A DNA stretch of 64,000 nucleotides from Patescibacterium sp964540895 (GCA_964540895.1 CAZIOP010000001.1:62001-126000); one strand, 5' to 3'; shown: positions 1 through 8,971, counted from the first letter of the stretch. Program-made: numbers and translations. Notes: generated by a model not told the origin, from the letters alone.

Positions 1-2495
1 TCAAGATAACGTTTGCGGCCAAACAGTGTTTCTACATAGCCTTTCTTTTTAGCTTCGGTAATCGTTTCCTCAACGTACTTTTTGATATTTTTGTAAGCTG
101 CAAAATATTCATCAATAAAGTTCCGTGCTTCATCGTATGAGATATCAGCGGTTTGTGAAAGTCCATGTGGACCCTGGCCATAGAGAATACCAAAGTTAAT
201 TGTTTTAGCTTGGCGGCGCATATCAGCCGTTACTTTAGAAGCTGGTACATGATTAATTAGCGCGGCGGTAGCAGTATGAACATCTTGACCTTCTTTAAAA
301 GCTTTTTTTAACTGCGGATCATTGGCAATATGAGCAGCAATTCTTAATTCAAGTTGAGAGTAATCGAGGCTTAATAATTCACAACCTGGCTTGGCAATAA
401 AGGCAGCACGAATTTTTCTTCCAAGTTCAGTGCGAATTGGAATATTTTGTAAATTAGGATCAATTGATGAGAGCCTACCAGTCGCTGCAATAGTTTGATT
501 AAATGAAGTGTGAATACGACCCGTAACTGGGTTAATCAATTCAGGTAAGGTTCGGACATAGGTCGAAGCTAATTTAGTAACTTCGCGGTATTCAAGAATC
601 AAATCAATAACTTCATGTTTACCTTTTAGTTTAGTTAATTCATCAGCGCCAGTAGAAATACCTGTTTTGGTTTTTGATAACCCAGCGGTGGAAATTTTAA
701 GATTAGTAAATAAAATCTCTTGTAATTGTTTTGGTGAAGAAATATTAAATGTCTTGCCACATAATTTCCAGACTTTTTTTTCAATAGCTACAATTTGAGC
801 ATCTAATTCTTTTTCAAATTTTTTTAAGTAGACAGTATCAAGACTAATTCCAGTTAATTCCATATCAATCAAACAATCAGTTAGGGGTATTTCAATTGTT
901 TCAAATAATTTTTTTAGATTTTCTTTGACTAAGGCCGGCGCTAATTTTTTGTAAAGTCTAAAGGTAATATCAGCATCCTCACACGCATAGCAACCAAGAC
1001 GTTCAACTGGAACAGTGTCATACCATAATTTAGTTTTGCCAGTTCCTAGTAAATCTTCACCAGAAATTTTTTCAAAGTTAAGCCAACGTAACGCCAAGTT
1101 ATCAAGGCTATACTGACGATTGCCAGGGTTAAGGACATAAGCTGCAATCATTGTATCAAAATCAAATGATGCCACTGTAATACCAAATTGACGTAAGATT
1201 TTTATATCAAATTTTCCATTATGGGCAACTTTTTTAACAGTTTTCTTCTCTAAAATTGGCTTTAATTTTAGTAACCAGGGATGAATTGATATCTTTGTTT
1301 CCTTGTTTTGCCAGTTAAAGAGGTCACCTTTTTTTCTGGAATCAGTAGCTAAAGAAGGTTGGTTAACAGAAATATAATAGGCTTCACCTTCTTGCCAGCT
1401 AAAACTTAAACCAAGTAGGGTAGAAGTAATAGCATCAAGACCATTAGTTTCGGTATCAAAAGCAAAGATTTTTTGTTTTTCTAATTTCTTAAAAAAAGTT
1501 TGAAAAGCTTTTTCTTCAGTAATTACCTCATATTTAAATTCATTATCATTACGAGTAAATTTATCTTCTGCTCTAGCTGTAGAGAGTAAAACTGCAGCCT
1601 TTTTGTCAGCTACTCCAGTTTGCACTAAGCGAGGTAAAAGGGATTTAAATTCTAATTCATTAAATAGTTTAGTTGCTGTTTCACGATTAAAGCCTCCAAA
1701 GTGTAGTTTGTCGGGATTAAATGGAAAATCAATGTCACATCTAATCGTGGCTAAGTCATGACTCATAAAAGCATCTTCTTTATGAATTTCCAATAATTCT
1801 TTGATACGTGGTTTTATTTTTTCTGATTTTATATTCTTGTATAAGTTTTTTACTGTTTTAAATTCTTGTAATAATTCAACAGCAGTTTTTTCGCCAATAC
1901 CTTTGACACCAGGGATGTTGTCACTTGGATCACCACGCAAAGCTTTGTATTCAATAATTTGCTCCACTTCAAGACCATAGCGTTGACGTACTTGTTCTCG
2001 ATCATACGTTAAACTGTCAGTTAAACCTCGGCTCATGGTATAGACTTTGGTATGGTCATTAATTAATTGCAATGTATCCATGTCTCCAGTCACAATAATT
2101 TGTTCTGCTTCACCGTTCATTTTTTTTGTAATGGTTCCAATAACATCATCAGCTTCACAACCTGCAATTTGAAAAACTGGAATTTCTAAAGCTTCAGCGA
2201 CCTCCCGAGCACGAGGGATTTGCGCATATAATTCAGGAGCAGCTTTAACACGAGTCGCTTTGTATTCCTTGTAGGTGTCATGACGAAAGGTCCCACCCTT
2301 CATATCAAAAGCTACGGCCACCATGTCTGGTTTAAGTTCTTTGATGGCACGTAGCAAAAAAGAGGTAAAGCCATATACGGCATTTACTACTTCACCTTTG
2401 GTAGTTTTCATGGTAACAGGGAGGGCATGAAAACTGCGATGAATCAAGGCGTTTCCGTCAAAAATAAGGAGTTTGGGAAGCTTTTTTGGAGGCAT
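1..2495 (-). CDS. polA: DNA polymerase I, 3' end outside the window
   Basis: Replication and repair polymerase, partial: 831 codons are present and the C-terminus lies beyond base 1. The start ATG at 2495 opens with a 5' nuclease domain (FDGNALIHRSF near residue 13, GDPSDNIPGVKGIGEKTA). The 3'-5' proofreading domain looks intact: Exo I FDTETNGL (D347/E349), Exo II NGKFD and Exo III YACEDAD. The polymerase palm and fingers follow, with DYSQLELR and the O-helix RRQAKTINFGILYG, which has Phe where T7-type enzymes have Tyr. The open frame ends at YVETLFGRKRYL. An extended -10 (TGG-TATACT, 2508-2513) sits just upstream, giving a leader of only about 6 nt and no SD site. The assignment is secure. 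Confidence 0.97.
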   Translation of the reverse strand, partial: MPPKKLPKLLIFDGNALIHRSFHALPVTMKTTKGEVVNAVYGFTSFLLRAIKELKPDMVAVAFDMKGGTFRHDTYKEYKATRVKAAPELYAQIPRAREVAEALEIPVFQIAGCEADDVIGTITKKMNGEAEQIIVTGDMDTLQLINDHTKVYTMSRGLTDSLTYDREQVRQRYGLEVEQIIEYKALRGDPSDNIPGVKGIGEKTAVELLQEFKTVKNLYKNIKSEKIKPRIKELLEIHKEDAFMSHDLATIRCDIDFPFNPDKLHFGGFNRETATKLFNELEFKSLLPRLVQTGVADKKAAVLLSTARAEDKFTRNDNEFKYEVITEEKAFQTFFKKLEKQKIFAFDTETNGLDAITSTLLGLSFSWQEGEAYYISVNQPSLATDSRKKGDLFNWQNKETKISIHPWLLKLKPILEKKTVKKVAHNGKFDIKILRQFGITVASFDFDTMIAAYVLNPGNRQYSLDNLALRWLNFEKISGEDLLGTGKTKLWYDTVPVERLGCYACEDADITFRLYKKLAPALVKENLKKLFETIEIPLTDCLIDMELTGISLDTVYLKKFEKELDAQIVAIEKKVWKLCGKTFNISSPKQLQEILFTNLKISTAGLSKTKTGISTGADELTKLKGKHEVIDLILEYREVTKLASTYVRTLPELINPVTGRIHTSFNQTIAATGRLSSIDPNLQNIPIRTELGRKIRAAFIAKPGCELLSLDYSQLELRIAAHIANDPQLKKAFKEGQDVHTATAALINHVPASKVTADMRRQAKTINFGILYGQGPHGLSQTADISYDEARNFIDEYFAAYKNIKKYVEETITEAKKKGYVETLFGRKRYL

Positions 2496-2507
2496 AATAT
2501 ATCTATC

Positions 2508-2516
2508 AGTATACCA
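2508..2516 (-). promoter_or_regulatory. Near-leaderless polA promoter (extended -10)
   Basis: On the minus strand TGG precedes TATACT (2508-2513). Seven bases on, the predicted start is near 2501, six bases before the ATG at 2495. No good -35 is visible. Confidence 0.55.
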
Positions 2517-2537
2517 TAAGACATCCAATGATTTTAC

Positions 2538-2576
2538 TTGACAAGTAGGTCTAAGAAAGGGTATTTTATGTATAAT
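2538..2576 (+). promoter_or_regulatory. Promoter for the 84-residue accessory gene
   Basis: TTGACA at 2538-2543 pairs with TATTTT at 2562-2567 at an 18-base spacing. A better hexamer, TATAAT at 2571-2576, is too far from that -35. The -10 is therefore ambiguous. A leader of about 65-75 nt follows, ending in a strong GGAGGA ribosome binding site at 2637-2642. Confidence 0.5.
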
Positions 2577-2648
2577 TTATTAACAAATAGTTTTTTAAAA
2601 AAAATTATATATTTCCCAAAAAATTAATCAAAAGTTGGAGGACTCTTT

Positions 2649-2903
2649 ATGGGAAAACAACATAAGCAATCAGGAAATAAAAAGAATGAAAGATATAAGT
2701 CTCGAGATCTGAATAAAACCGCACTCGGAGTTTATTTGTTTAAAAAGGAGAAGGATGAGAAACTTCTTGAAAGGAGCTTAATCAGAATAGAGTTTATTGA
2801 AGGAAAGAAGATTGATTCTTATAGTTTTTTGAGCTTTAGTACCAAGGTGAGTAATCTAATGTTTTATCAAAAAAGTATATGTCTTATAGAAATGTATACT
2901 TAA
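2649..2903 (+). CDS. Small basic protein of unknown function
   Basis: 84 residues, lysine-rich N-terminal third (MGKQHKQSGNKKNERYKSRD) and no membrane segment. I recognise no domain. The start is well supported by GGAGGA seven bases upstream, which is unusual here because most genes in the window have no SD site. It lies alone between the divergent polA and a shared terminator at 2957-2990. The abrupt hydrophobic end could mean a truncated or frameshifted remnant, but no continuation is visible in the next 50 bases. It is one of several SD-led orphan genes in the window. Confidence 0.6.
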   Translation: MGKQHKQSGNKKNERYKSRDLNKTALGVYLFKKEKDEKLLERSLIRIEFIEGKKIDSYSFLSFSTKVSNLMFYQKSICLIEMYT

Positions 2904-2956
2904 AATTGTGTTTTAGAGACAAATAAAGAAAAAAATTTTAAATTTTATTTAATATT

Positions 2957-2990
2957 TAAAAAGCCGAACCTTGCAAAGTTCGGCTTTTTA
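2957..2990. terminator. Bidirectional intrinsic terminator
   Basis: Stem AAGCCGAAC / GTTCGGCTT with A-runs on the left and T-runs on the right. It can stop the plus-strand gene ending at 2903 and the minus-strand transcript carrying tRNA-Ala. Confidence 0.85.
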
Positions 2991-2996
2991 CTTTTG

Positions 2997-3070
2997 TGGA
3001 CCTGAAGGGATTCGAACCCTTGACCTCCTGCTTGCAAAGCAGGCATTCTAACCAGCTGAACTACAGGCCC
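2997..3070 (-). tRNA. tRNA-Ala (anticodon UGC)
   Basis: Complete cloverleaf of 74 nt. The acceptor stem is GGGCCTG/CAGGTCC with discriminator A, the anticodon loop TTTGCAA lies between CCTGC and GCAGG, and the T-loop is TTCGAAT. CCA is not encoded (the next bases are CAA). The gene starts 11 bases after the stop of the 84-residue membrane protein on the same strand, so it is probably processed from that transcript. Confidence 0.97.
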
Positions 3071-3081
3071 GGGATGTACCG

Positions 3082-3336
3082 TTATTGAGGTACGTTATAT
3101 TTAAGTAGTGGGGACAATATCACACCCATGAAGCCTTGAATCAGACCGGTCATGGCCAAGATGCCTAAGAAGGCAATCAACATGCCGAGGAGTTTGTAGC
3201 CTAGGCGAGAGCCACCCATACTACCAAGCTTTGATTCAAAGAATTCACTTGTGCCCATCATCTCTAAAACCTTATTAGATTTAATGGTTATCAGGGCACC
3301 CACCACTAACATTATTAAACCAATGAAAAACGTCAT
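3082..3336 (-). CDS. Small two-helix membrane protein, unknown function
   Basis: 84 residues with two hydrophobic segments (about 2-19 and 49-77) joined by a polar loop containing GSMGGSRLGYK. No known family is recognised. It closes the minus-strand run that starts with the UvrD-like helicase and lies just downstream of the LysM/M23 peptidase and 11 bases before tRNA-Ala. Its function is unknown, and an envelope role is only inferred from context. Confidence 0.75.
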   Translation of the reverse strand: MTFFIGLIMLVVGALITIKSNKVLEMMGTSEFFESKLGSMGGSRLGYKLLGMLIAFLGILAMTGLIQGFMGVILSPLLKYNVPQ

Positions 3337-3363
3337 AGATTAAATTTATTTTAATATAGCCTA

Positions 3364-4656
3364 TTATCGAACATAATTCAATGGGTTAACTACCCGGCCG
3401 TTGAGAATGACTTCAAAGTGCAAATGAGGCCCTGTGGAGCGTCCTGTTGAGCCCATGGCACCAATATATTGACCCTTGGACACCTTTTGACCAATGTTAA
3501 CTCCAAAGGCAGAAAGGTGAGCATATCGAGTAGTTTTGCCACCACCATGGTTAACAATAATTTGATTACCATAACCACCACTATTCCAACCAGCGGTGGT
3601 AATAGTACCGCTATCAGCTGCATAGATTGGTGTCCCAATGTGATTGGCAATATCAACGCCAGTATGTCGCCATGAGAAGTATTGAGTAATGTGGTGACCA
3701 GTAGTTGGCCAGGCCATACGGTTTCCAACTGGAATAACTGACGATGAAGGACCAGGAATCAAGTTTCTAATAGCTGTCAAACTCTTTGAGGTGTTGCTTG
3801 ATATTTGTCTACCTGATGGACCTTGAGCAATTTGTTTACCACCAGGGATTACTAATCTTGATCCAATGCGTAGTTGATTTGGATTAGTGATACCGTTGCT
3901 GGCCATGATTTGTTCAGATGTGACACCATAGAGACTTGCAATTTGTCCCAGTGTTTGACCGCTAGTCACACTATGAGACACACCGCTCGTTGGCAGGATA
4001 GTTAATCTGTCACCGGGCTGAATAAGACTGGTGACTGATAAATTATTTTCCCAGAGAATGGTGTTAGCTGTCAGATTAAAGCGACGAGCAATACCACTAA
4101 TAGTATCTCCGTTTTGCACGGTATAGGTAATTGAACTAGTACGAGTTGGTACAACTACCGGTTGACCAGGACCAGCTTCGTCTTTAGGAGCTTCGTTGGT
4201 GAATAAGTTTATTGGAACACGTAAAAGAGCTAGTGGCTTTGATAATGGTTTACGCCATAACGCCACTTCATGATTTGGGAAATCTTCAATAAATTGTTCA
4301 GAGTCTAATGTGTCACCAGCCACGAGTTGCGACAGTAATGTTTTTCCAACTAATTCACTGGAAGAGAGAGGAGCCGTCTGACTGTGTAGATTATTGTATG
4401 TTAGTACCCCTGCTAAAATTAAAAGAATAGCTGGCAGTACATAGCGGCTATTCAGAAAGTGAGTTAACTTACGACCACCAACTGGCGAAGCAGAAATTTT
4501 TCGATTAATTACAGCGTATAAACGATAGAAGGGAATAATAAAAATATGTAATAAAACGCGGCCAATAAAAGCCATAGGGGTCAAGACTGCTTTAACAAAA
4601 AAAGCGGTCAAAAACCTCTTTGCATGAATTATTATTTTGAGCGCGAAGAGCAACAA
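3364..4656 (-). CDS. LysM-repeat M23 family metallopeptidase
   Basis: Cell-wall hydrolase or hydrolase activator of 430 residues. The N-terminal region has two hydrophobic stretches (about 1-50 and 90-110), so it is probably membrane anchored. Two LysM peptidoglycan-binding repeats follow (about 178-222, YTVQNGDTISGIARRFNL, and 227-272). The C-terminal M23 domain carries the zinc ligands HTGVD and HLHFE, so it should be active. The annotated start is TTG at 4656 with no SD site. The frame stays open upstream to ATA at 4714-4716 with plausible residues, so the N-terminus is uncertain. It sits in a run of envelope genes. Confidence 0.9.
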   Translation of the reverse strand: MLLFALKIIIHAKRFLTAFFVKAVLTPMAFIGRVLLHIFIIPFYRLYAVINRKISASPVGGRKLTHFLNSRYVLPAILLILAGVLTYNNLHSQTAPLSSSELVGKTLLSQLVAGDTLDSEQFIEDFPNHEVALWRKPLSKPLALLRVPINLFTNEAPKDEAGPGQPVVVPTRTSSITYTVQNGDTISGIARRFNLTANTILWENNLSVTSLIQPGDRLTILPTSGVSHSVTSGQTLGQIASLYGVTSEQIMASNGITNPNQLRIGSRLVIPGGKQIAQGPSGRQISSNTSKSLTAIRNLIPGPSSSVIPVGNRMAWPTTGHHITQYFSWRHTGVDIANHIGTPIYAADSGTITTAGWNSGGYGNQIIVNHGGGKTTRYAHLSAFGVNIGQKVSKGQYIGAMGSTGRSTGPHLHFEVILNGRVVNPLNYVR

Positions 4657-4761
4657 TGAAGCGGCAATTCGCTTGATAGCAGTGCTAATACGCGTTAACT
4701 TAGCTTCTCTTTCTAGTATTTAATAATGCCATATTAAGAGAGTTGAGTCAATGTACAATCT

Positions 4762-5067
4762 CTACTGTTTTTTCTTACGGTTGATCTTTTCTCCGTCAGA
4801 ATTATTGGACAATAATGTAATTAATTTCCCAATGCCTGAGACAATAAAATTAAGGTATGATGCTCCAGAGTTGAATTTTTCTTTTATGGTATGAACTACT
4901 TCATCAATTAAATCTAGTTTCTTCTTTAAGTGACTAATAGTTTGGTAGACTTGCCTAACAGCACCAATGGCATAGTACATAAGCCAGGCAAAGAAAATTG
5001 TTAACCATAAAATGCAAAAAGCTAGAACGAGAAAGAAAATATCTTGACTAGATGAAATAAAATTCAT
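4762..5067 (-). CDS. Membrane-anchored coiled-coil small protein
   Basis: 101 residues from the ATG at 5067. A longer frame to 5265 is rejected because it would run into the tRNA-binding gene. One N-terminal transmembrane helix (about 9-33) is followed by a heptad-like stretch (about 35-65, with HLKKKLDLIDEVV) and a basic tail ending KINRKKKQ. It resembles DUF948-type proteins in architecture only. It lies between the tRNA-binding-domain gene and the LysM peptidase. Function unknown. Confidence 0.7.
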   Translation of the reverse strand: MNFISSSQDIFFLVLAFCILWLTIFFAWLMYYAIGAVRQVYQTISHLKKKLDLIDEVVHTIKEKFNSGASYLNFIVSGIGKLITLLSNNSDGEKINRKKKQ

Positions 5068-5095
5068 ATGAGTAGGTTGTGTTATTAGTAAAAAT

Positions 5096-5470
5096 TTAAA
5101 GATAGGCATCAATTGGTTCACCTGGTGTGCCGCCATGTAGTAACTTAATGCCACTATGATCACTGTCAATCCCAAGTTCATCACCTGCACAGAGCATGCC
5201 ATTTGATTCAATACCTCGAATTGTTGCTTTAGTAATTGTGACACCAGTTGGAAGAATAGTACCAATAGTTGCTAATGGTACTAACTGGCCAGTAGCAATG
5301 TTAGGAGCACCACACACAATTTTCAAAGCCTCACCGCCACCATTTACCATAGCTAAGCGTAAACGATCTGCGTTGGGATGAGGTTCAACACTCGTAATTT
5401 TTGCCACTACAACTCCAGGAAATTTAGTAGCTGGTTGTTTTTTAGAAAAAAGTTTTGAAAAAAATGACAT
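5096..5470 (-). CDS. Free-standing tRNA-binding (EMAP-type OB) domain protein
   Basis: 124 residues that are almost entirely a tRNA_bind domain, as in the N-terminus of PheT, the C-terminus of MetG and YtpR-type proteins. The signatures are HPNADRL (about 32-38), KIVCGAPNI (about 50-58) and SNGMLCAGDELG (about 88-99). The N-terminus SFFSKLFSKKQ is basic. No synthetase is adjacent, so it probably binds tRNA or another nucleic acid as a trans-acting factor. It starts 5 bases after the upstream gene and has no SD site. Confidence 0.9.
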   Translation of the reverse strand: MSFFSKLFSKKQPATKFPGVVVAKITSVEPHPNADRLRLAMVNGGGEALKIVCGAPNIATGQLVPLATIGTILPTGVTITKATIRGIESNGMLCAGDELGIDSDHSGIKLLHGGTPGEPIDAYL

Positions 5471-5475
5471 ATAGT

Positions 5476-5871
5476 TTATTCATCAGGATGAGTTTTGTCA
5501 CCTTGATAGCTTAAGAGAAAAAACTCTAAGGCTGACAGAGCTAGAATTAATAAACAGACATTAAGCCAGCTAAAGAGTTTTTGAGAGAAAAGAAATAGGA
5601 CACTGGTCACAAGTACAGCTGCGAGCAGGGCTTGGCGAAACGCAATTAAAACTGATTGTGAAACCAATTCTTGTTTTAAGGCATAGAACCTCACAATGAA
5701 ACCAATAATGGCTCCAGTACCACTCATTGCAAATAAAAGTAAGAGATAGAAGAAGGCAATGCCCCAGATATCAGTAGCGGTGGGATCAATGTTAACAATG
5801 ATTAAACCAAGTGCTAACCAGAAGATTAGCGTCGCAATGGTCATAACCATGAGGTAGGAGCGGAGGGTCAT
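5476..5871 (-). CDS. Four-helix integral membrane protein, unknown function
   Basis: 131 residues from the ATG at 5871. The upstream extension to 5937 would overlap the helicase gene and is rejected. There are four hydrophobic segments (about 10-30, 37-65, 80-97 and 103-122) and a short acidic C-terminus, GDKTHPDE. I recognise no family. It is the second gene of a minus-strand run starting with the UvrD-like helicase, 35 bases after its stop. Confidence 0.75.
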   Translation of the reverse strand: MTLRSYLMVMTIATLIFWLALGLIIVNIDPTATDIWGIAFFYLLLLFAMSGTGAIIGFIVRFYALKQELVSQSVLIAFRQALLAAVLVTSVLFLFSQKLFSWLNVCLLILALSALEFFLLSYQGDKTHPDE

Positions 5872-5906
5872 AAAAAAATGTGTATTCTTATAGTATATCG
5901 TTATTT

Positions 5907-8861
5907 TTATATATCGGCTACTGGTCCATGCTGACAATATTTACAATCACTGTGTGGTAGTGGTTTAAAATCACTGGTTTTTATTTCTTCAATTAAGGCA
6001 ATCATATCAGCTGTAACTTTTTCAATTTCACCAGGTTTGGCGATAAAGGATAGTCGTTCGTTATCTTTTAAATAATGAAATGTCAGTTTACTAATTGATA
6101 ATCCAAAGTTAGCTTCAAGTGCTGCTTGATACAACAGTAATTGTCGTTTGTTCTGATAACCAAACGGTTTTGGTACATTACCTGATTTATAGTCAATGAT
6201 TTCATACGTGCCATCAGGTAGCTTATCAACTCTATCAACTGTCCCGGTTAATGAGTATGATCCTAACTGTAGGTTAAACTTTTTTTCAAGAAAGACAATT
6301 TGAGGTCGTGAGTCACCAAAATCAGTTTGAAAGTCCGCTAACATTTTCTTACCTAAGGCTTTGTAATCATCTGCTTGTTTGCGGTCTTCATAACCATTAT
6401 CCTGCCAGTAGCTAGCATAGAGATTCAAGAGTTGTTTTAGTGAGAATACTTCTGGGTTAATCTTTTTTTCTCCAAACAGACTAGGTTGAAAACCATTATC
6501 GAGAAGTGGTAGTAAATATTGTCGTAGACAAGCATGAAGACAACGACCAAAGACGGCTTGAGCATTATCCTCTAATGGAATTTTTAATATATAAATAAAT
6601 TTGTAGTCGAGCGGACAACGTTCAAAGGTAGTTAACTGTGAGAAAGAAAATTTTTGTGGTAAGGCATATGGCGCAGTTGGTAAAACTGGATTAAGATAAG
6701 CTAAGTCACGTTCTAGTTCAGTTGGAGCCTGAGCATCACTTGTTTCGATTGGTAAACCTGCTTCTTCAACAAACCGTGATGGTTTTTTTTCACGAGCTCC
6801 ACCATAGTCTTTCGCACCACTAGCATATAATCCTCGCTTGGCACGAGTTAAGGCAACATACATTAATCGTCGCTCTTCTTCTAAGTGTGCGTCAGCTCCA
6901 CTGGAGCGAGGTCCACCTAAAGCTTCTGGAATAATAATTTTGTCAGAGCGACTTATAGTTGGGAATTTTTTGTCGACTAAATTAGGAATAAAGACATGAC
7001 CAAACTCCAAACCTTTGGCAGCATGTATGGTCATAATTTTTACCGTATCAGCATCATCAAAGTTAAAGCGTAGACCACCAGTTTCTCCAGCTTCCATTTC
7101 AAGGTTAATTAACTCAAGGAAATCTTTTAGCGTACCAGCACCATCCGCTTCTTCAAATGATTTTATCTTGCCATAAAACTGGTTGAGATAGTTAAAGGAC
7201 TCACGATCTTGGTCATGATCAAGACCTGGTTCAAATAATTCACGGACAATGGCAATAAATATCTTTGAAGCTTTCTGGTCTTTAGTTAATAAAGCATGAG
7301 TCCGTATATGGTTAACTAGTTTTTTAGCTTGAGTTTTACCTTCTGAACTAACTTCAGTTACGACATCAATCTTTTCTAATATCTCATAGAGTGACCAGAG
7401 CTTCTTTCTGGCCCACATATTAAGGAATAAGAGATCACTATGAGATATTTTAAACATGGGTAAATTAAGCACTCGGTACAGGGCAGCTGGCTCATGATAA
7501 TTATCAAGTAGCTGAAGGTAAGACAGAGTGTCTAAAATAATTGGTTTGTAATATAAGCCTTTCAAAGATACAAAGTGATTGGGAATATTTCTGCGACTTA
7601 ATTCTCTCGTAAATTTATCAGCTGTATCATTAGCTCGTACTAAGATAGCAATGTCAGCCCAGCTCTCAGCTTGGCCGCTAGAATGCAAAGCTGCAATGGT
7701 ATCAGCAATAGTAATTGTTTCAGAAAATTCAGTGGGAAATTGAAGGTAATGAAGCGTGCCAGTTTTCTTTACATTGGCAGTTAATTTTTTACTAATCTTT
7801 AGTTTTGTTTCTAGTCGATTGGGGTCATTATGTTTGATAAAGTTATAAGCAGTGTCTAGAATATCTTGAGTAGAGCGATAGTTTTCTGTTAAAACTATTT
7901 CTTTAGCTTTAGGATAGTCATCTTTAAACTGCATGATGTTAGATAATGAAGCACCACGAAAACGATAAATACTTTGATCATCATCACCAACTGCTACCAG
8001 GTTATTATGTGGCGCAGCTAACATTTTTATTAACTCGTATTGTGCAGTATTGGTGTCTTGAAATTCATCCACCATGATGTACTTAAATTGTGTTCGGTAT
8101 TGTTCAAGAATATTTGGCCGCTCTTTGAATAGTTTAATTGTGTAACGAATCAAATCTCCAAAATCTAGTAATCCATTATCAAGTAATAATTTGTTGTAGG
8201 TATGATAGGCATCAGCTAATTCGGTTAAACGAGAAAGATTTAGATCTTCAGCATTATCTTTTTCTGCAGATTTCTTTTTAGATTTAGAAGTGGATTTTTT
8301 TGGTTTGTCTGTTGAACTTAATATACTATCAGTATTGGCAGTGAGTGACTCGGTAAATTCTAAATAACGCTCAGGTGAAATATCCTCATCTTTCAGTCGT
8401 GAAAAATGTTTGATAATTTCATGAATAAATTTTGTGGGATCTCCTAACGGTCGATAATAATCTAAGTTAAATAAAGAAAGATTTTTTTTAATCAAAATCC
8501 ATTGCTCAGTTTGAGTTAATATTTTGAAAGCAGGGGAGAGACCAATATCAAGAGCATGATCTCGTAAGATACGTTCACCAAAACTATGAAATGTATTTAT
8601 CCATAAGTTTATATAACCATACGGAAGAATTTTGTCGGCACGCTCCTCAAGTTCACCTGCACCTTTTTCGGTAAATGTAGTGATTAATATCTGATCCGGT
8701 TTTACATTTTTCTCTTGAATCAGGTAGGCCAGGCGATTAATAAGTACAGTAGTTTTTCCTGTTCCAGCACCAGCCACAATCAAAAGAGGGCCGTCAGTAT
8801 GTTCAACAGCCTGTTTTTGAGCAGGGTTTAGGATGGAGAGAAGATCTACTTGAGGCTTCAT
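5907..8861 (-). CDS. UvrD/PcrA-like superfamily 1 helicase with C-terminal PD-(D/E)XK nuclease
   Basis: 984 residues from the ATG at 8861. The helicase motifs are complete: AGAGTGKTT (about 30-38), VDEFQDTN, GDDDQSIYRFRGA, LTENYRST, MTIHAAKGLEF and RRLMYVALTRAKRG. A Lys/Ser-rich insertion (around KKSTSKSKKKS) lies in the 1B region. The C-terminus is an AddB/RecB-type nuclease: FGRCLHA, VDRVD..., EIIDYKSG and QLLLYQ. It ends with C-x2-C (DCKYCQHG) but I cannot find the usual fourth cysteine of the AddB iron-sulfur cluster. It probably processes DNA ends in recombination. The promoter gives a leader of about 4 nt. Confidence 0.94.
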   Translation of the reverse strand: MKPQVDLLSILNPAQKQAVEHTDGPLLIVAGAGTGKTTVLINRLAYLIQEKNVKPDQILITTFTEKGAGELEERADKILPYGYINLWINTFHSFGERILRDHALDIGLSPAFKILTQTEQWILIKKNLSLFNLDYYRPLGDPTKFIHEIIKHFSRLKDEDISPERYLEFTESLTANTDSILSSTDKPKKSTSKSKKKSAEKDNAEDLNLSRLTELADAYHTYNKLLLDNGLLDFGDLIRYTIKLFKERPNILEQYRTQFKYIMVDEFQDTNTAQYELIKMLAAPHNNLVAVGDDDQSIYRFRGASLSNIMQFKDDYPKAKEIVLTENYRSTQDILDTAYNFIKHNDPNRLETKLKISKKLTANVKKTGTLHYLQFPTEFSETITIADTIAALHSSGQAESWADIAILVRANDTADKFTRELSRRNIPNHFVSLKGLYYKPIILDTLSYLQLLDNYHEPAALYRVLNLPMFKISHSDLLFLNMWARKKLWSLYEILEKIDVVTEVSSEGKTQAKKLVNHIRTHALLTKDQKASKIFIAIVRELFEPGLDHDQDRESFNYLNQFYGKIKSFEEADGAGTLKDFLELINLEMEAGETGGLRFNFDDADTVKIMTIHAAKGLEFGHVFIPNLVDKKFPTISRSDKIIIPEALGGPRSSGADAHLEEERRLMYVALTRAKRGLYASGAKDYGGAREKKPSRFVEEAGLPIETSDAQAPTELERDLAYLNPVLPTAPYALPQKFSFSQLTTFERCPLDYKFIYILKIPLEDNAQAVFGRCLHACLRQYLLPLLDNGFQPSLFGEKKINPEVFSLKQLLNLYASYWQDNGYEDRKQADDYKALGKKMLADFQTDFGDSRPQIVFLEKKFNLQLGSYSLTGTVDRVDKLPDGTYEIIDYKSGNVPKPFGYQNKRQLLLYQAALEANFGLSISKLTFHYLKDNERLSFIAKPGEIEKVTADMIALIEEIKTSDFKPLPHSDCKYCQHGPVADI

Positions 8862-8871
8862 AATAAAGGTT

Positions 8872-8900
8872 ATTTTAACATGAGGGGTATATGATAGCAA
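8872..8900 (-). promoter_or_regulatory. Near-leaderless promoter of the helicase-nuclease gene
   Basis: On the minus strand TTGCTA (8895-8900), a 17-base spacer, then TAAAAT (8872-8877) with TGT before it (extended -10). The predicted transcript start is near 8865, four bases from the ATG at 8861. Confidence 0.65.
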
Positions 8901-8942
8901 GTTAATAAAATGGCTAATAATAGATATATTTAAGATATATTA

Positions 8943-8971
8943 TTGACAAATTAAACTAAATATGTTATTAT
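8943..8971 (+). promoter_or_regulatory. Strong promoter of the 132-residue membrane protein gene
   Basis: TTGACA (8943-8948), 17 bases, TATTAT (8966-8971) with TGT immediately before it (extended -10). It starts a leader of about 120 nt that contains the hairpin at 9019-9067. Confidence 0.8.

Noticed and set aside
5068..5265. N-terminal extension of the small coiled-coil gene
   Set aside because: It would run antiphase through the tRNA-binding gene. The ATG at 5067 begins right before the membrane helix.
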